Shown here in pieces: positions 37,324 to 46,485 of a stretch of 49,494 nucleotides of DNA. A model generated the notes under the pieces. That model did no database searches. It was not told where the DNA came from and was given only the letters and a program-made list of their open reading frames with translations. The first letter of the stretch is position 1. Each line of letters begins with the position of its first letter. Source of the DNA: Chitinophaga pinensis (GTDB lineage Bacteria > Bacteroidota > Bacteroidia > NS11-12g > UBA955); the NCBI GenBank assembly GCA_945890895.1, contig CAMDDG010000018.1, positions 1 through 49,494 on the forward strand. Reading direction: 5' to 3'. The position numbers and the translations under genes are program-made.

Positions 37324-37468
37324 GAACCTACGCTCTTTTTCTTCATCTCTTGTTAAACGTGCCCTCAATTTGTATTCATTTTAAGAATATAAATTGTGAA
37401 AATTCCACTCGTCCCCAAAACAATAAAACACCAATCAAGTTAATTCTACATATAATCGTTAAACCCAG

Positions 37469-37984
37469 ATGAAACACGACATTAAACACCCACAAGATTC
37501 AAGAACAGAAATGAACGAATTGGTTTTACCCAATGATACCAATACACTAAATAATTTAATGGGAGGTAAACTACTCCATTGGATGGATATTTGTGCAGCT
37601 ATAGCTGCTCAAAAACACAGCAATAGCATTGTAGTTACGGCTTCCGTTGATAGCGTTTCGTTTAAAGAATCCATCCGATTGGGCGATGTTGTAACTTTAA
37701 CCGCTTATGTAACTCGATCATTCAACTCGTCGATGGAAGTATTTATCGAAGTTTGGGCAAACAGTATCCCAAGAGGAGAAAAAATTAAGTCCAATGAAGC
37801 CTATTACACGTTTGTAGCACTCGATAGTCGCAATCGACCCGTAAAAGTGCCCGCTTTGGAACCCCAAAATGAGATTGAACAAGAAAAATACAACGGAGCC
37901 TTAAGACGCCGACAAGTACGACTCATTTTAGCTGGTAAAATGAAACCTGAAGATGCTGTTGAATTAAAAAACCTGTTTTATTAG
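37469..37984 (+). CDS. Acyl-CoA thioesterase, hotdog fold (YciA/ACOT-like)
   Basis: The 171-residue single-hotdog protein has LPNDTNTLNNLMGGKLLHWMDICAAIAA, where Asn/Asp near the central helix form the active site, and VVTASVDSVSFKESIRLGDVV, the usual second block. It hydrolyses acyl-CoA to free acid and CoA; the chain length preferred cannot be told. The gene stands alone. Its last codons and stop are part of a terminator hairpin. Confidence 0.88.
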   Translation: MKHDIKHPQDSRTEMNELVLPNDTNTLNNLMGGKLLHWMDICAAIAAQKHSNSIVVTASVDSVSFKESIRLGDVVTLTAYVTRSFNSSMEVFIEVWANSIPRGEKIKSNEAYYTFVALDSRNRPVKVPALEPQNEIEQEKYNGALRRRQVRLILAGKMKPEDAVELKNLFY

Positions 37985-37996
37985 AACAGGTTTTTT
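37966..37996 (+). terminator. Terminator overlapping the thioesterase stop codon
   Basis: A perfect 12-bp stem (37966-37977 with 37985-37996) encloses a 7-base loop containing the TAG stop; the 3' arm ends in six T. The symmetric A/T flanks may also stop the convergent oxygenase transcript. Confidence 0.85.
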
Positions 37997-38105
37997 AATT
38001 TGGCCAATAAATAATTGAAAAGTCAATTATTAACTGAGAAATCAAGCTTTTGCAATTAAATTGATTTGCTCAATTTGTAAATTCGAATGGGATGAAATTG
38101 TATGA

Positions 38106-39056
38106 TTATTTTTTAATCAATCCAATTTCAGTTAATCGTTCTATTAAAAATTCATTGGCACTGCAATCTTCATACATTTTGGGATTTTCAGCGCTAATAC
38201 ATGATTCTAAACAATCTAAGCGAGTTTCAGGTCGAGGATGTAAAAAGAAAGGTATGCTAAATCGGGGTTCGTGCCATTTTTCTGGAGAAGGATTTACTAC
38301 GCGATGTGTGGTGCTTTTTAGTTTATCGTTGGTTAAACGTTGCAGCATGTCGCCCACATTCACTACAATATGATCTTCGACTTCAGTAACGGGTATGAAT
38401 TCACCTTTCTTATTTAGTACCTCTAATCCATCTGCACTTGCACCAACAAGTAAGGTAATCAAGTTAATATCTTCATGTTCGCCGGCTCTGATGGCATCTT
38501 TTGGATCTTGAGTTATGGGTGGATAATGAATAGCTCTTAAAATGGAATTTCCATTGAACACACGACGATCAAAATAATTTTCATCCAATCCCAAATACAA
38601 AGCAATGGCACGGAGCATTATCATTCCTGTATTTTCTAGGTGTTTATAGATTTTTTCTCCAAATTCATTAAAGTCCGGAATTTCATCAACAGTTTTATTC
38701 GGTGGGTAGGTTGGAGGATGAGCATCCGTGTGGTCAATGTATTGTCCAAAATGCCAAAATTCTTTTAAGTCACCCGCATTTCGGTCTTTAGCATGTTCTT
38801 TTCCAAAACAGGTATAGCCCCTTTGACCACCACCCAGGGTATCGTCATACTTAATTTTTATTTCTTCAGGAAGATGAAAGAAATCCTGAACAGCTTGATA
38901 TAAATTCTTTAAATCTTCTTTTGGGATACCATGATTACGTATAGCTACAAATCCAATTTCTTGGTATGCATTTCCCAGTTGATCAATAAATTTGGATTTT
39001 AATTCGTGTTGCTCTGATAGGAAATCAGATAGATCTAATTTGGGTATGTGATACAT
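38106..39056 (-). CDS. Isopenicillin N synthase-like 2OG-Fe(II) oxygenase
   Basis: The 316-residue protein has the non-haem DIOX_N domain (about residues 5-110, with GFVAIRNHGIP) and the 2OG-Fe(II) oxygenase domain. The iron triad is His194-x-Asp196 in GEHEDINLITLL and His251 in STTHRVVNP. Arg265 in RFSIPFF is the expected 2-oxoglutarate anchor. Such enzymes hydroxylate or cyclise small molecules; the substrate is not predictable. It has its own promoter box four bases before the ATG and no pathway genes around it. Confidence 0.88.
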   Translation of the reverse strand: MYHIPKLDLSDFLSEQHELKSKFIDQLGNAYQEIGFVAIRNHGIPKEDLKNLYQAVQDFFHLPEEIKIKYDDTLGGGQRGYTCFGKEHAKDRNAGDLKEFWHFGQYIDHTDAHPPTYPPNKTVDEIPDFNEFGEKIYKHLENTGMIMLRAIALYLGLDENYFDRRVFNGNSILRAIHYPPITQDPKDAIRAGEHEDINLITLLVGASADGLEVLNKKGEFIPVTEVEDHIVVNVGDMLQRLTNDKLKSTTHRVVNPSPEKWHEPRFSIPFFLHPRPETRLDCLESCISAENPKMYEDCSANEFLIERLTEIGLIKK

Positions 39057-39060
39057 ACCT

Positions 39061-39068
39061 CAAAAGTA
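39061..39068 (-). promoter_or_regulatory. Perfect -7 box four bases before the oxygenase ATG
   Basis: Minus strand TACTTTTG, then AGGT, then ATG (39056). A -33 TTTG is not evident. AGGT could be read as a partial Shine-Dalgarno but lies directly against the ATG, too close to function. Confidence 0.45.
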
Positions 39069-39081
39069 CAAAACTCGTGGA

Positions 39082-39312
39082 TTAAATACTATGATTTTCC
39101 TCATACAAACTTTCTTCCAAAATAATTTGAACGGAAGTTGCATGTGGGTTGATGGTAGGCTTCATTAAATCCGCCACCTTTTGGAGATCGTTAAGAAAGT
39201 CGATCCACTGTGGATTGTAATCTAAATTGCTCTTAATATGGGCAGCAATTTGATTATCACATTCGTTGTAAAAGTATGATATTAAATCAGTTTCGGTAAT
39301 ATTTCTGTCCAT
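39082..39312 (-). CDS. Small protein after the ECF sigma gene, putative anti-sigma-like factor
   Basis: The 76-residue soluble protein (MDRNITETDLISYFYNECDN ... ESLYEENHSI) follows the sigma factor gene by 40 bases in the same direction. The N-terminal 50 residues resemble the short acidic helix pattern of anti-sigma N-termini (TDLISYFYNECDNQIAAHIKSNL), but it lacks the HxxxCxxC zinc motif and has no membrane helix. Small soluble proteins in this position are common in Bacteroidota. A sigma-binding role is inferred from position only. Confidence 0.6.
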   Translation of the reverse strand: MDRNITETDLISYFYNECDNQIAAHIKSNLDYNPQWIDFLNDLQKVADLMKPTINPHATSVQIILEESLYEENHSI

Positions 39313-39352
39313 ATTTTCAGCGTTAATACATCATACTAACGCTGAAATAGGA

Positions 39353-39937
39353 TTAATATTTTATTTTAACACTACTTTTTTCCATCATTTTTCTCAAATT
39401 AATGATAGCGTAGTGCATTCGGCCAATACAGGTGTTGATATTGGTGTTGGTAATTTCTGCAATTTCTTTGAAACTAAGTTCGGCGTAGTTTCTCAAAATG
39501 AGTACTTCTTTTTGTTCTTCTGGTAATTGATGAATCCAAGATTTTAGCATGGAAATTTCGTCGGTTTCGATGTGAATTTCTTCTTGAGATTTATCAAAAA
39601 TATTTAAAGTTTGAAACAAGTCCTGGCCATCAGAAGTAATTACCATGGGCAAACGCTTTTTCTGACGGATTAAATCAATGGCTAAATTTCGTGCAATTCT
39701 CAAAGCCCAAGGAAGGAATTTGTCTTCATGGTTGTATTTACCTTGACGAATTGAATGAATGGCCTTAATGAACGTTTCTTGGAAAATATCTTCCGCTAGA
39801 TAATGATCATTAACGATAGCTAATACACTACTGTAAATACGTGTTTTGTGACGTTTCACAAGAGCTTCAAAAGCTGCTTGGTTTCCCTCTAAATAACGTT
39901 TAATCAAAACGCCGTCAGCAATCATGGTCTTAGTCAT
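39353..39937 (-). CDS. RNA polymerase ECF-type sigma factor
   Basis: The 194-residue sigma-70 family protein has region 2 (about residues 15-95: FEALVKRHKTRIYSSVLAIV, LAEDIFQETFIKAIHSI, FLPWALRIARNLAIDLIR) and region 4 (about 130-185: LPEEQKEVLILRNYAELSFKEIAEITNTNINTC). It lacks region 3, as ECF factors do. It directs polymerase to a private set of promoters. The ATG at 39937 is fixed by a perfect Shine-Dalgarno six bases upstream, a rarity in this genome. A leader of about 90 bases is predicted. The small gene downstream may regulate it. Confidence 0.93.
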   Translation of the reverse strand: MTKTMIADGVLIKRYLEGNQAAFEALVKRHKTRIYSSVLAIVNDHYLAEDIFQETFIKAIHSIRQGKYNHEDKFLPWALRIARNLAIDLIRQKKRLPMVITSDGQDLFQTLNIFDKSQEEIHIETDEISMLKSWIHQLPEEQKEVLILRNYAELSFKEIAEITNTNINTCIGRMHYAIINLRKMMEKSSVKIKY

Positions 39938-39943
39938 AATAAT

Positions 39944-39951
39944 ACCTCCTT
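39944..39951 (-). promoter_or_regulatory. Consensus Shine-Dalgarno of the ECF sigma gene
   Basis: Minus strand AAGGAGGT ends six bases before the ATG, full complementarity to a canonical anti-Shine-Dalgarno. No other start checked in this window shows a comparable sequence. Confidence 0.9.
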
Positions 39952-40033
39952 CAAAAAAATTCTAGTAAGAAAAATTGTTGTTGTTAGGTAATATTTTGAC
40001 TTATAGGCGCTTGTTTTTAATTGTTATGAAAGT

Positions 40034-40064
40034 GCAATATATAACATTTGATTTAAAATACAAA
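40034..40064 (-). promoter_or_regulatory. Tentative ECF sigma gene promoter
   Basis: On the minus strand TTTG (40064-40061), a 19-base spacer and TATATTGC (40041-40034) form an imperfect -33/-7 pair. A 9-bp inverted repeat (40046-40070) covers the spacer and the -33 element. Confidence 0.35.
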
Positions 40065-40070
40065 TCAAAT
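40046..40070. repeat. Perfect 9-bp inverted repeat between fmt and the ECF sigma gene
   Basis: ATTTGATTT (40046-40054) and AAATCAAAT (40062-40070) flank a 7-base centre. It begins 11 bases after the fmt stop but no T-run follows on the minus strand, so an operator is at least as likely as a terminator. Confidence 0.7.
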
Positions 40071-40081
40071 GAAGAGTTTTT

Positions 40082-41131
40082 TTAATTTATTTTTTTGGAT
40101 TTCAGTCCGTTTACAAAACTTTTTCCTTCTATTTCCGATTTACCCGATAATTTCAGCCGTTTAATTTCAAGCAGATTTCCATCTTCGCAACGAAGAAAAA
40201 TTGAATTGGCTAATATACGGAAGGGTGTTAAGTTAATGTCCCAATCATTTTGAATCGAAGTAGTCGCTTGATAGTCAGATTTTAAACGTTGAGTCCACTT
40301 CTCATCCCTGAGAAATTCTTGAATTTTATGATTTGGAATACCCGTTGAATTCATAATACATGGCTGAGATTCAAGTATTTTCATTTCACCCCAAGGACTC
40401 ATTAACCAAGCTCCCGGATAGTTCGATAAACCTCTGATTTTATTATATACATTCAAAACGGAACTGAACTCGGTTAATTCGCAAAACTCACGCGATAATT
40501 TGGGTGCGGTTTTTATTTTGGTGAGTTCATTGGTTTCATGAGGTATTGTTTGTGGAATCAAAACAATATTATCACCGTCTTTTTCAATGCGTTTTAAACT
40601 TTTTATTACAACATTGGCACCTATAACCATCAACTTATCATGCAGTAAAGATGCATTATCGGTAGATTCAATTTCTACGGTTTCTTTTTCAATAATATCT
40701 CCGGTGTCAATTTCGTGTTTAAGGAAAAATGTGGTAACCCCCGTTTCAGATTCACCATTGATAATGGCATGCTGTATGGGTGCTGCGCCCCTATAATTTG
40801 GAAGTAAGCTCGCATGTAAGTTCATGCTGCCGAATTTCGGTGCGCTCCAAATTCGCTCGGGCAACATCCTAAATGCAATTACAACGGCTAAGTCTGCATT
40901 AATATCTTCAAATTGGGTAATAAATTCATTCGATTTCAAATTGGTCGGTTGCATAATTGGAATTCCCAATTCTCTAGCCATGACCTTTACTGCACTTTCA
41001 TGTAACTTTTGTCCTCTTCCTGCTGGTTTATCGGGGGATGTTATTACTGCAACTACTTCAAATCCATTTTCAACGATTTTACGAAGTGAAAATGCAGCAA
41101 AATCAGGTGTTCCAAAAAATACAATGCGCAT
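40082..41131 (-). CDS. fmt: Methionyl-tRNA formyltransferase
   Basis: The 349-residue protein starts MRIVFFGTPDFAAFSLRKIV. The catalytic region shows NLHASLLPNYRGAAPIQHAIING (about residue 108) with the Asn-His-Asp set completed by LKHEIDTGDI. A C-terminal OB-like domain (about 215-340) binds the initiator tRNA. It formylates Met-tRNA for initiation. At 349 it is longer than most Fmt (about 310-320), with extra residues in the C-terminal domain around 260-300. It is divergent from the type B sorted protein gene. A perfect TAAATTTG box lies four bases before the ATG. Confidence 0.95.
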   Translation of the reverse strand: MRIVFFGTPDFAAFSLRKIVENGFEVVAVITSPDKPAGRGQKLHESAVKVMARELGIPIMQPTNLKSNEFITQFEDINADLAVVIAFRMLPERIWSAPKFGSMNLHASLLPNYRGAAPIQHAIINGESETGVTTFFLKHEIDTGDIIEKETVEIESTDNASLLHDKLMVIGANVVIKSLKRIEKDGDNIVLIPQTIPHETNELTKIKTAPKLSREFCELTEFSSVLNVYNKIRGLSNYPGAWLMSPWGEMKILESQPCIMNSTGIPNHKIQEFLRDEKWTQRLKSDYQATTSIQNDWDINLTPFRILANSIFLRCEDGNLLEIKRLKLSGKSEIEGKSFVNGLKSKKIN

Positions 41132-41135
41132 TCCG

Positions 41136-41143
41136 CAAATTTA
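41136..41143 (-). promoter_or_regulatory. Perfect -7 box four bases before the fmt ATG
   Basis: Minus strand TAAATTTG, CGGA, then ATG (41131). A TTTG 24 bases upstream could be its -33 partner, slightly far. Confidence 0.5.
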
Positions 41144-41301
41144 CATGAACACAATTACTATTTTTTGCAAAATATCAGAAAACTAATTCCCCGATTTGAA
41201 CGTCTATAGTGTCAAAAAACATTCATATTCACGAGATTTGCACTACGAATTTGATTCGATTAGGGGAATTGTTCGTTAATGTTGTTAGATATTTGAATTT
41301 C

Positions 41302-44300
41302 ATGAAAAATAGCCGCTTGCGTAAATTACAGAATAAGAGTTCGTTTTTTCGAACACTCTTTGCATTCTTGTTTTGCGGATGCTTTCATTTTTCAATAGTT
41401 CAGGCAATAAAAATGGAGAATGAAGGTTTTTATTTCAAAAGCGTAGAACAGACCAAATCCAATTCTCATTTCAATTCATCAAACAATTTATTGAAAAAAG
41501 TGAATCAATCTTGGGTTACAACTTCAACTACATATCCCATTTCCCAAAATTCAATAAAGCCAATTGTTTCCAACCAACCATCTCCCAGTTTTATACCCAA
41601 TAAAGGACAGTTTGCTCCAGACGTAATCTCCAGATTACCACTAACCATTGGAGACGTATGGTTGACAAAATCCGGAATATGGATTACACTCTTTCCAGAG
41701 AATCAAATGGAAAAATTGCATGAGCGGGTTGATCTGCTTGATACGCTTAAAGGATGTGCAATACACATCGAAATGAAGAATGCTCAATTTAATGAACCCC
41801 AATATTTTGGCGAGGAATCTAAAGAGTATTACAATTATTTCAAAGGAAAAAATTCCAAGAACTGGAAGAGTCAGGTTAGAAAGCAATCCATTGTATATTT
41901 TAACAATGTGTACCCGGGAATAGATTTGCAATTTTATTTGATAAACAATCAAATAAAATACAATTGGATCATTCATCCCGGTGCCAATCCAAACGCAATT
42001 CAAGTGATTTATCATGGGTTGAAAAATATTTCTAAAATTCCTACTGAAGAGAATTCAATCGACCGTAAATTAACGACTAATTCTACCATTCCTGGATTAA
42101 TATTGAATTCGGGGATATTAGACCTAAAAGAATCAATACCCGCGAGTTATTTGGTAGCAGTTTCAGAATTTGAAAATACCGGTTTACAATCACCTGAATA
42201 TTTACGAACTCAAATTTCTGAAAATCAGATTTCCAGTAAAAATGACTATCTCATTGATTCAAACAAAATTGAGTATCGCATAGATTCAAATTTGATTTCG
42301 CGTTTTCAACAAGGTGATTCTTTTGTTTTAGTTATAGATCCGGTATTGGTTTTTAGTACATTCAGTGGTTCAGTTGCAGATAATTTTGGATGCACAGGAA
42401 CTTATGATGAACATGGAAATGCTTATGCAGGAGGAACGGTATTTGATTTTGGATTACCAACCACATCCGGTGCTTATCAGGTTTCTTTTTCAGGTGGTGA
42501 GGAAGAAGAATTAGGTTACGGTGGTAGTAGGGATGTGGCCATTCTCAAATTTAGTCCCAATGGAAACAAATTATTATTTTGTACCTATTTGGGCGGGAAC
42601 AGCAATGAACAGCCCCATAGTATGGTGGTGGATTCTCTATTTAACTTGTTTGTTATGGGAACAACTCGGAGCCTAGATTTTCCTGTTTCAGATAACTGCT
42701 ATGACGCATTCCACAACGACAAGTACGACTTCTTCGTTACAGCTTTGGATTCAAATGGAACACAATTGTTAGGAAGCACATTTGTAGGTGGAAGTGAATT
42801 TGATGGTGTGGGTGCCGATCGTTCAGTTCGTCCGGTGGATGAATTTCCTTTATTGTATAATTATGCAGATGAGTTTAGAGGAGAAATCATTGTTGATCAA
42901 AACTACGTGTATATTGGCGGTGTAAGTTATTCCCGCAATTTTCCTGTCACTTCAGGCAATACGAACAGTTCTGACAAATCGCTCAATGGTGTTGTTTTTT
43001 GTTTGAACAAAAATATGAGTCAACTTATTTGGTCAACTCAAATTACATCCAACGATTTAGATTTTGATGCTATTTATGGGGTAGCTTTAGGCAAGAACGG
43101 TGATATTTACGCAACTGGAGGAACCAATTCTAAAGGGTTGAAACAACAATTTGGCAGTCAATGGTTGAATAATATGACTGGAGATGTGGATGGTATTATA
43201 GTTCGATTGAATAAAAATAATGGAAATCTTATTTCTGGGAGATATTTTGGAACAACGGCTTATGAGCAATCTTATTTTGTACAATCAGATAATTCAGGAC
43301 GTCCATACATTTACGGTCAAACTGAAGGTGTAATCAACCCCATAAATTCGAGATATGCAGATTTAAATACGGGGCAATTTATTGCACGATTCTCTACAGA
43401 TTTAGCCAACATTGAATTGCAAACTACGTTTGGGGCAAATGGCAATATGCCCAATATTAGTCCCTCTGCATTCCTGATTGACCGATGTGAACGTATTTTT
43501 ATTTCGGGTTGGGGAGGGGCAACAAATACTGCTCTGTATGATATTGTTACGGGAAATTCCAAACGTCACCGAAATAAGGGCAATACACGGAATCTCAAAG
43601 TAACGAATGATGCCATACAGAAAATGACCGATGGCAGTGATTTTTACATTGCTGTATTTTCAAAGAACATGTATGATTTGGCATTCGCAACGTATTTTGG
43701 GGGATTAAGTTTGACTAATACGGAAGCGGAAGAGCATGTAGACGGAGGAACCAGCAGATTTGATAGAAAGGGAATTATCTATCAGTCTTTGTGTGGTGGT
43801 TGTAGAAGAAATGGGGTTTTTCCAACCACACCCAATGCCTATTCAAGAACCATGAATAGTAATAATTGTAATAACGCACTGTTTAAAATTGATTTTGAAA
43901 ATTTGAACAAAAAGCCGTTTATGACAGACACGTTCATTCAAGTTATTGCAACACAAAGTATTGATTTTCAGAAATTCGCATTTGATAGGGATGTATTTGA
44001 CACTGTAAATTTAGAAGTAGAGTGGATGAAAAAAGGGGGGATCCTAGGAAATGATACACCACAAATCATTTTAACTTCAGGAATAAATCACGCAAAACTA
44101 AAGTTTAATTGGAAGACAATTTGTAGTAGTTTTTCAAAGGATACAGCAATTCTAAAAGTTAGAATAATGGATTGTGGTTGTCCTCAAAAGGATACTACCT
44201 ATGCTTACATTAGAATACTGGTAACTGAACCTCCAGTTATCAATCCACCTGAAGCTATCTGCGTAAGTTATGATCGGATTACAAAAAAAATGAAAATCGC

Positions 44301-45390
44301 TTGGCCACAAACTTCACCGAATAATGAATTTTTTAATTACTATTTGCTGGAAAAAACGGATCCACAAAATAATGTAAAAATTATAGATACCATTAGAAAT
44401 TCCAATGAAGGATTCTATTTGGATGATCAAGTAGTAAATCCCAATCTTCAAAATTATTGTTATCAACTAATTGGCGTGAATACCTGCAATAAGCGCGTTT
44501 TTCCATTGAATAAGTACTGCACCATTCGAGAATTAAATACTCCCATTGAAAGTGTACACATGATTGAAGCTACCGTTTTTGAAGATAGAAAAATTAACCT
44601 TAGGTGGGAAATGAGTAAAGAACCGGATTTTAAAGAGTTTGAAGTTTATAAACACAAACGAAATTCCACTCCCGTTTATCAAACTCCGGTTACCATTACC
44701 TCGGATACCGTATTTTCTGATTCAAGTGTAAATGTAGACTTAGAATCGTTTTGTTATGAAATTATTGTAATCGATCAGTGTGGACACATTAGTAAACCAT
44801 CTAATAAAGGTTGTAATGTGGTGCTTTCCGGTAAAACAAGCAAATTCCCAAATGCATATTTTGAATTGAACTGGATGAATTATGAAGGATGGAGAAATGA
44901 ACCTGAAATATGGACATTGGAAAGAAAGTATGGCGGTAACCCAAATTTTAGCCCCATATTTATTACTTCGAATTCAAATAGATATCACAAAGATGATCAG
45001 TTAGATTACGATTGGGGCGGATACTGGTATCGTGTATATTCTAGGGAACCTAACCCCATATCCGGACCTGATTTTAATGCGCGTACCGAAAGTAATTGGG
45101 TGTATTTGTTTCAGCCACCCGAAGTTTGGATGCCGGATGCGTTTACTGTTAATGGAGATAATTTAAATGAGATTTGGGGAACCATGCCCATATTTGTGCG
45201 AAATTATTCGTTAAAGGTATATAATCGTTGGGGACAAAAAATATGGGAAACGTCCAATAAAAAGGAACAATGGGATGGAATGTTTAACGATCAGCAAGTG
45301 GCAGATGGTATCTATTCTTGGTTACTTGATTTTGAGGGTTGGGATGATAATTGGTACAGAAAAACGGGAACGGTAATTGTGATTCATTAA
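41302..45390 (+). CDS. SBBP-repeat surface protein with T9SS type B (CHU_C) sorting domain
   Basis: I place the start at the ATG 41302 (1362 residues), which gives MKNSRLRKLQNKSSFFRTLF and a signal-like hydrophobic stretch ending VQA. An open GTG start at 41209 would bury it. The N-terminal part (about residues 80-340) has FIPNKGQFAPDV and IDLQFYLINNQIKYNW, a domain often preceding SBBP repeats. From about 351 come beta-propeller SBBP repeats with recurring G(N/D)AYAGGT and LGSTFVGGSEFDG blocks to about 870. Fibronectin-like units follow (about 980-1240). The C-terminal 87 residues (MPDAFTVNGD ... LKVYNRWGQKIWE ... DGIYSWLL) are the T9SS type B domain. It is a likely cargo of the PorU/PorV machine. 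Its stop codon overlaps that of the next gene. Confidence 0.88.
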   Translation: MKNSRLRKLQNKSSFFRTLFAFLFCGCFHFSIVQAIKMENEGFYFKSVEQTKSNSHFNSSNNLLKKVNQSWVTTSTTYPISQNSIKPIVSNQPSPSFIPNKGQFAPDVISRLPLTIGDVWLTKSGIWITLFPENQMEKLHERVDLLDTLKGCAIHIEMKNAQFNEPQYFGEESKEYYNYFKGKNSKNWKSQVRKQSIVYFNNVYPGIDLQFYLINNQIKYNWIIHPGANPNAIQVIYHGLKNISKIPTEENSIDRKLTTNSTIPGLILNSGILDLKESIPASYLVAVSEFENTGLQSPEYLRTQISENQISSKNDYLIDSNKIEYRIDSNLISRFQQGDSFVLVIDPVLVFSTFSGSVADNFGCTGTYDEHGNAYAGGTVFDFGLPTTSGAYQVSFSGGEEEELGYGGSRDVAILKFSPNGNKLLFCTYLGGNSNEQPHSMVVDSLFNLFVMGTTRSLDFPVSDNCYDAFHNDKYDFFVTALDSNGTQLLGSTFVGGSEFDGVGADRSVRPVDEFPLLYNYADEFRGEIIVDQNYVYIGGVSYSRNFPVTSGNTNSSDKSLNGVVFCLNKNMSQLIWSTQITSNDLDFDAIYGVALGKNGDIYATGGTNSKGLKQQFGSQWLNNMTGDVDGIIVRLNKNNGNLISGRYFGTTAYEQSYFVQSDNSGRPYIYGQTEGVINPINSRYADLNTGQFIARFSTDLANIELQTTFGANGNMPNISPSAFLIDRCERIFISGWGGATNTALYDIVTGNSKRHRNKGNTRNLKVTNDAIQKMTDGSDFYIAVFSKNMYDLAFATYFGGLSLTNTEAEEHVDGGTSRFDRKGIIYQSLCGGCRRNGVFPTTPNAYSRTMNSNNCNNALFKIDFENLNKKPFMTDTFIQVIATQSIDFQKFAFDRDVFDTVNLEVEWMKKGGILGNDTPQIILTSGINHAKLKFNWKTICSSFSKDTAILKVRIMDCGCPQKDTTYAYIRILVTEPPVINPPEAICVSYDRITKKMKIAWPQTSPNNEFFNYYLLEKTDPQNNVKIIDTIRNSNEGFYLDDQVVNPNLQNYCYQLIGVNTCNKRVFPLNKYCTIRELNTPIESVHMIEATVFEDRKINLRWEMSKEPDFKEFEVYKHKRNSTPVYQTPVTITSDTVFSDSSVNVDLESFCYEIIVIDQCGHISKPSNKGCNVVLSGKTSKFPNAYFELNWMNYEGWRNEPEIWTLERKYGGNPNFSPIFITSNSNRYHKDDQLDYDWGGYWYRVYSREPNPISGPDFNARTESNWVYLFQPPEVWMPDAFTVNGDNLNEIWGTMPIFVRNYSLKVYNRWGQKIWETSNKKEQWDGMFNDQQVADGIYSWLLDFEGWDDNWYRKTGTVIVIH

Positions 45391-46346
45391 GAATTTCTTT
45401 GAAGTAACCATTTTGACATAGAATCGAGTAATTCGATATTATAACCTTGATTACTGAGTTCAATGAGTATTTCTTCGCTTTTAACGTGGTATTCTTGAAT
45501 TTTACTGAGCATTAATTGGTCTAATCCAATTTCTTTCCAAAGATCTAAGACAGCGTTTATTCTTTCATCACCTTCCAATAAAAACGCTTGGGTTGTTTTT
45601 ATTGGCACTAAGTTCATGGATTGAATATAGAGCCAAGTATTTTTCTTTTCCAATATATCTCCGCCTTGTTTCTTGCCAATTTCTGATTCAGAACCAAAGG
45701 AGTCTAAATAATCATCTCGAAGTTGAAAAGCAAGTCCCATATCTATGGCAAATTCTTTAAGTTTTTCAGCAATTAAAGAATTACCACCTGAACTTAAAAA
45801 ACCGCATTGTATACTACATCCAAGTAAAACAGCAGTTTTTTGTTCGATCATATGAAAATAGTCGTCTTCAGAAACAACATGTTCTGACAATCCAAAATCC
45901 ATATCATTTTGTTGACCTTCGCAAACTTCGGTGGCTGTTTTTGCAAAAGCAGCTGTGATTTCATGTTTATTTGGGCCTTGATAATTCAGTAATATTTCAA
46001 AACATTTTACCAGCATGTTATCACCGGAAAGAATAGCGGTTGGTTCATCCCACTTTTTATGTACCGTTGGTTTTCCTCTGCGAATGTGCGCGCGATCCAT
46101 AATGTCATCGTGAACCAAGCTAAAATTATGAAATACTTCCATGGTATGCCCTACAGATAATCCATGTTCCAAATTCCCTCCTCCAATTTGATTTCCAATG
46201 AGTGCCAATATCGGACGGATTCGCTTTCCTCCGAGCGACATAATATAATTCATTGGATCATACAAGTTTTTGGGATTACCTTGAAACGGATGTTGAGATA
46301 AATATTGAGAATATGCAGATTGAAGTTGTTCTATAGTTAAATTCAT
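45387..46346 (-). CDS. Polyprenyl diphosphate synthase (isoprenoid chain elongation)
   Basis: The 319-residue protein has both Asp-rich motifs: LVHDDIMDRAHIRRGKPTVH (Asp80, Asp81, Asp84) and FQLRDDYLDSFG (Asp211, Asp212, Asp215). It also has GGKRIRPILAL near the N-terminus. It condenses IPP units onto allylic diphosphates in the cytoplasm. The product length (farnesyl, geranylgeranyl or longer) depends on residues just before the first motif. There HNFSLVHDD carries small to medium side chains, so FPP/GGPP or octaprenyl type cannot be decided. It is convergent with, and overlaps by four bases, the upstream plus-strand gene. Confidence 0.9.
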   Translation of the reverse strand: MNLTIEQLQSAYSQYLSQHPFQGNPKNLYDPMNYIMSLGGKRIRPILALIGNQIGGGNLEHGLSVGHTMEVFHNFSLVHDDIMDRAHIRRGKPTVHKKWDEPTAILSGDNMLVKCFEILLNYQGPNKHEITAAFAKTATEVCEGQQNDMDFGLSEHVVSEDDYFHMIEQKTAVLLGCSIQCGFLSSGGNSLIAEKLKEFAIDMGLAFQLRDDYLDSFGSESEIGKKQGGDILEKKNTWLYIQSMNLVPIKTTQAFLLEGDERINAVLDLWKEIGLDQLMLSKIQEYHVKSEEILIELSNQGYNIELLDSMSKWLLQRNS

Positions 46347-46485
46347 ATGGGTATTATCGGGGTTTAGATTGAAATAGGAATTATTTTTCAGCGATTTATT
46401 AAATCAATTCAATTAAACGAAATTGGTTCGTAAATAGTTTGGATTGGAATTCTAAAATTCTAAAAATTGTTAAATTTTCTTATAT

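Noticed and set aside
41209..41301. GTG-initiated N-terminal extension of the SBBP protein
   Set aside because: The internal ATG at 41302 gives a proper signal-peptide start; the extension is not signal-like and lies before a -7-like box.
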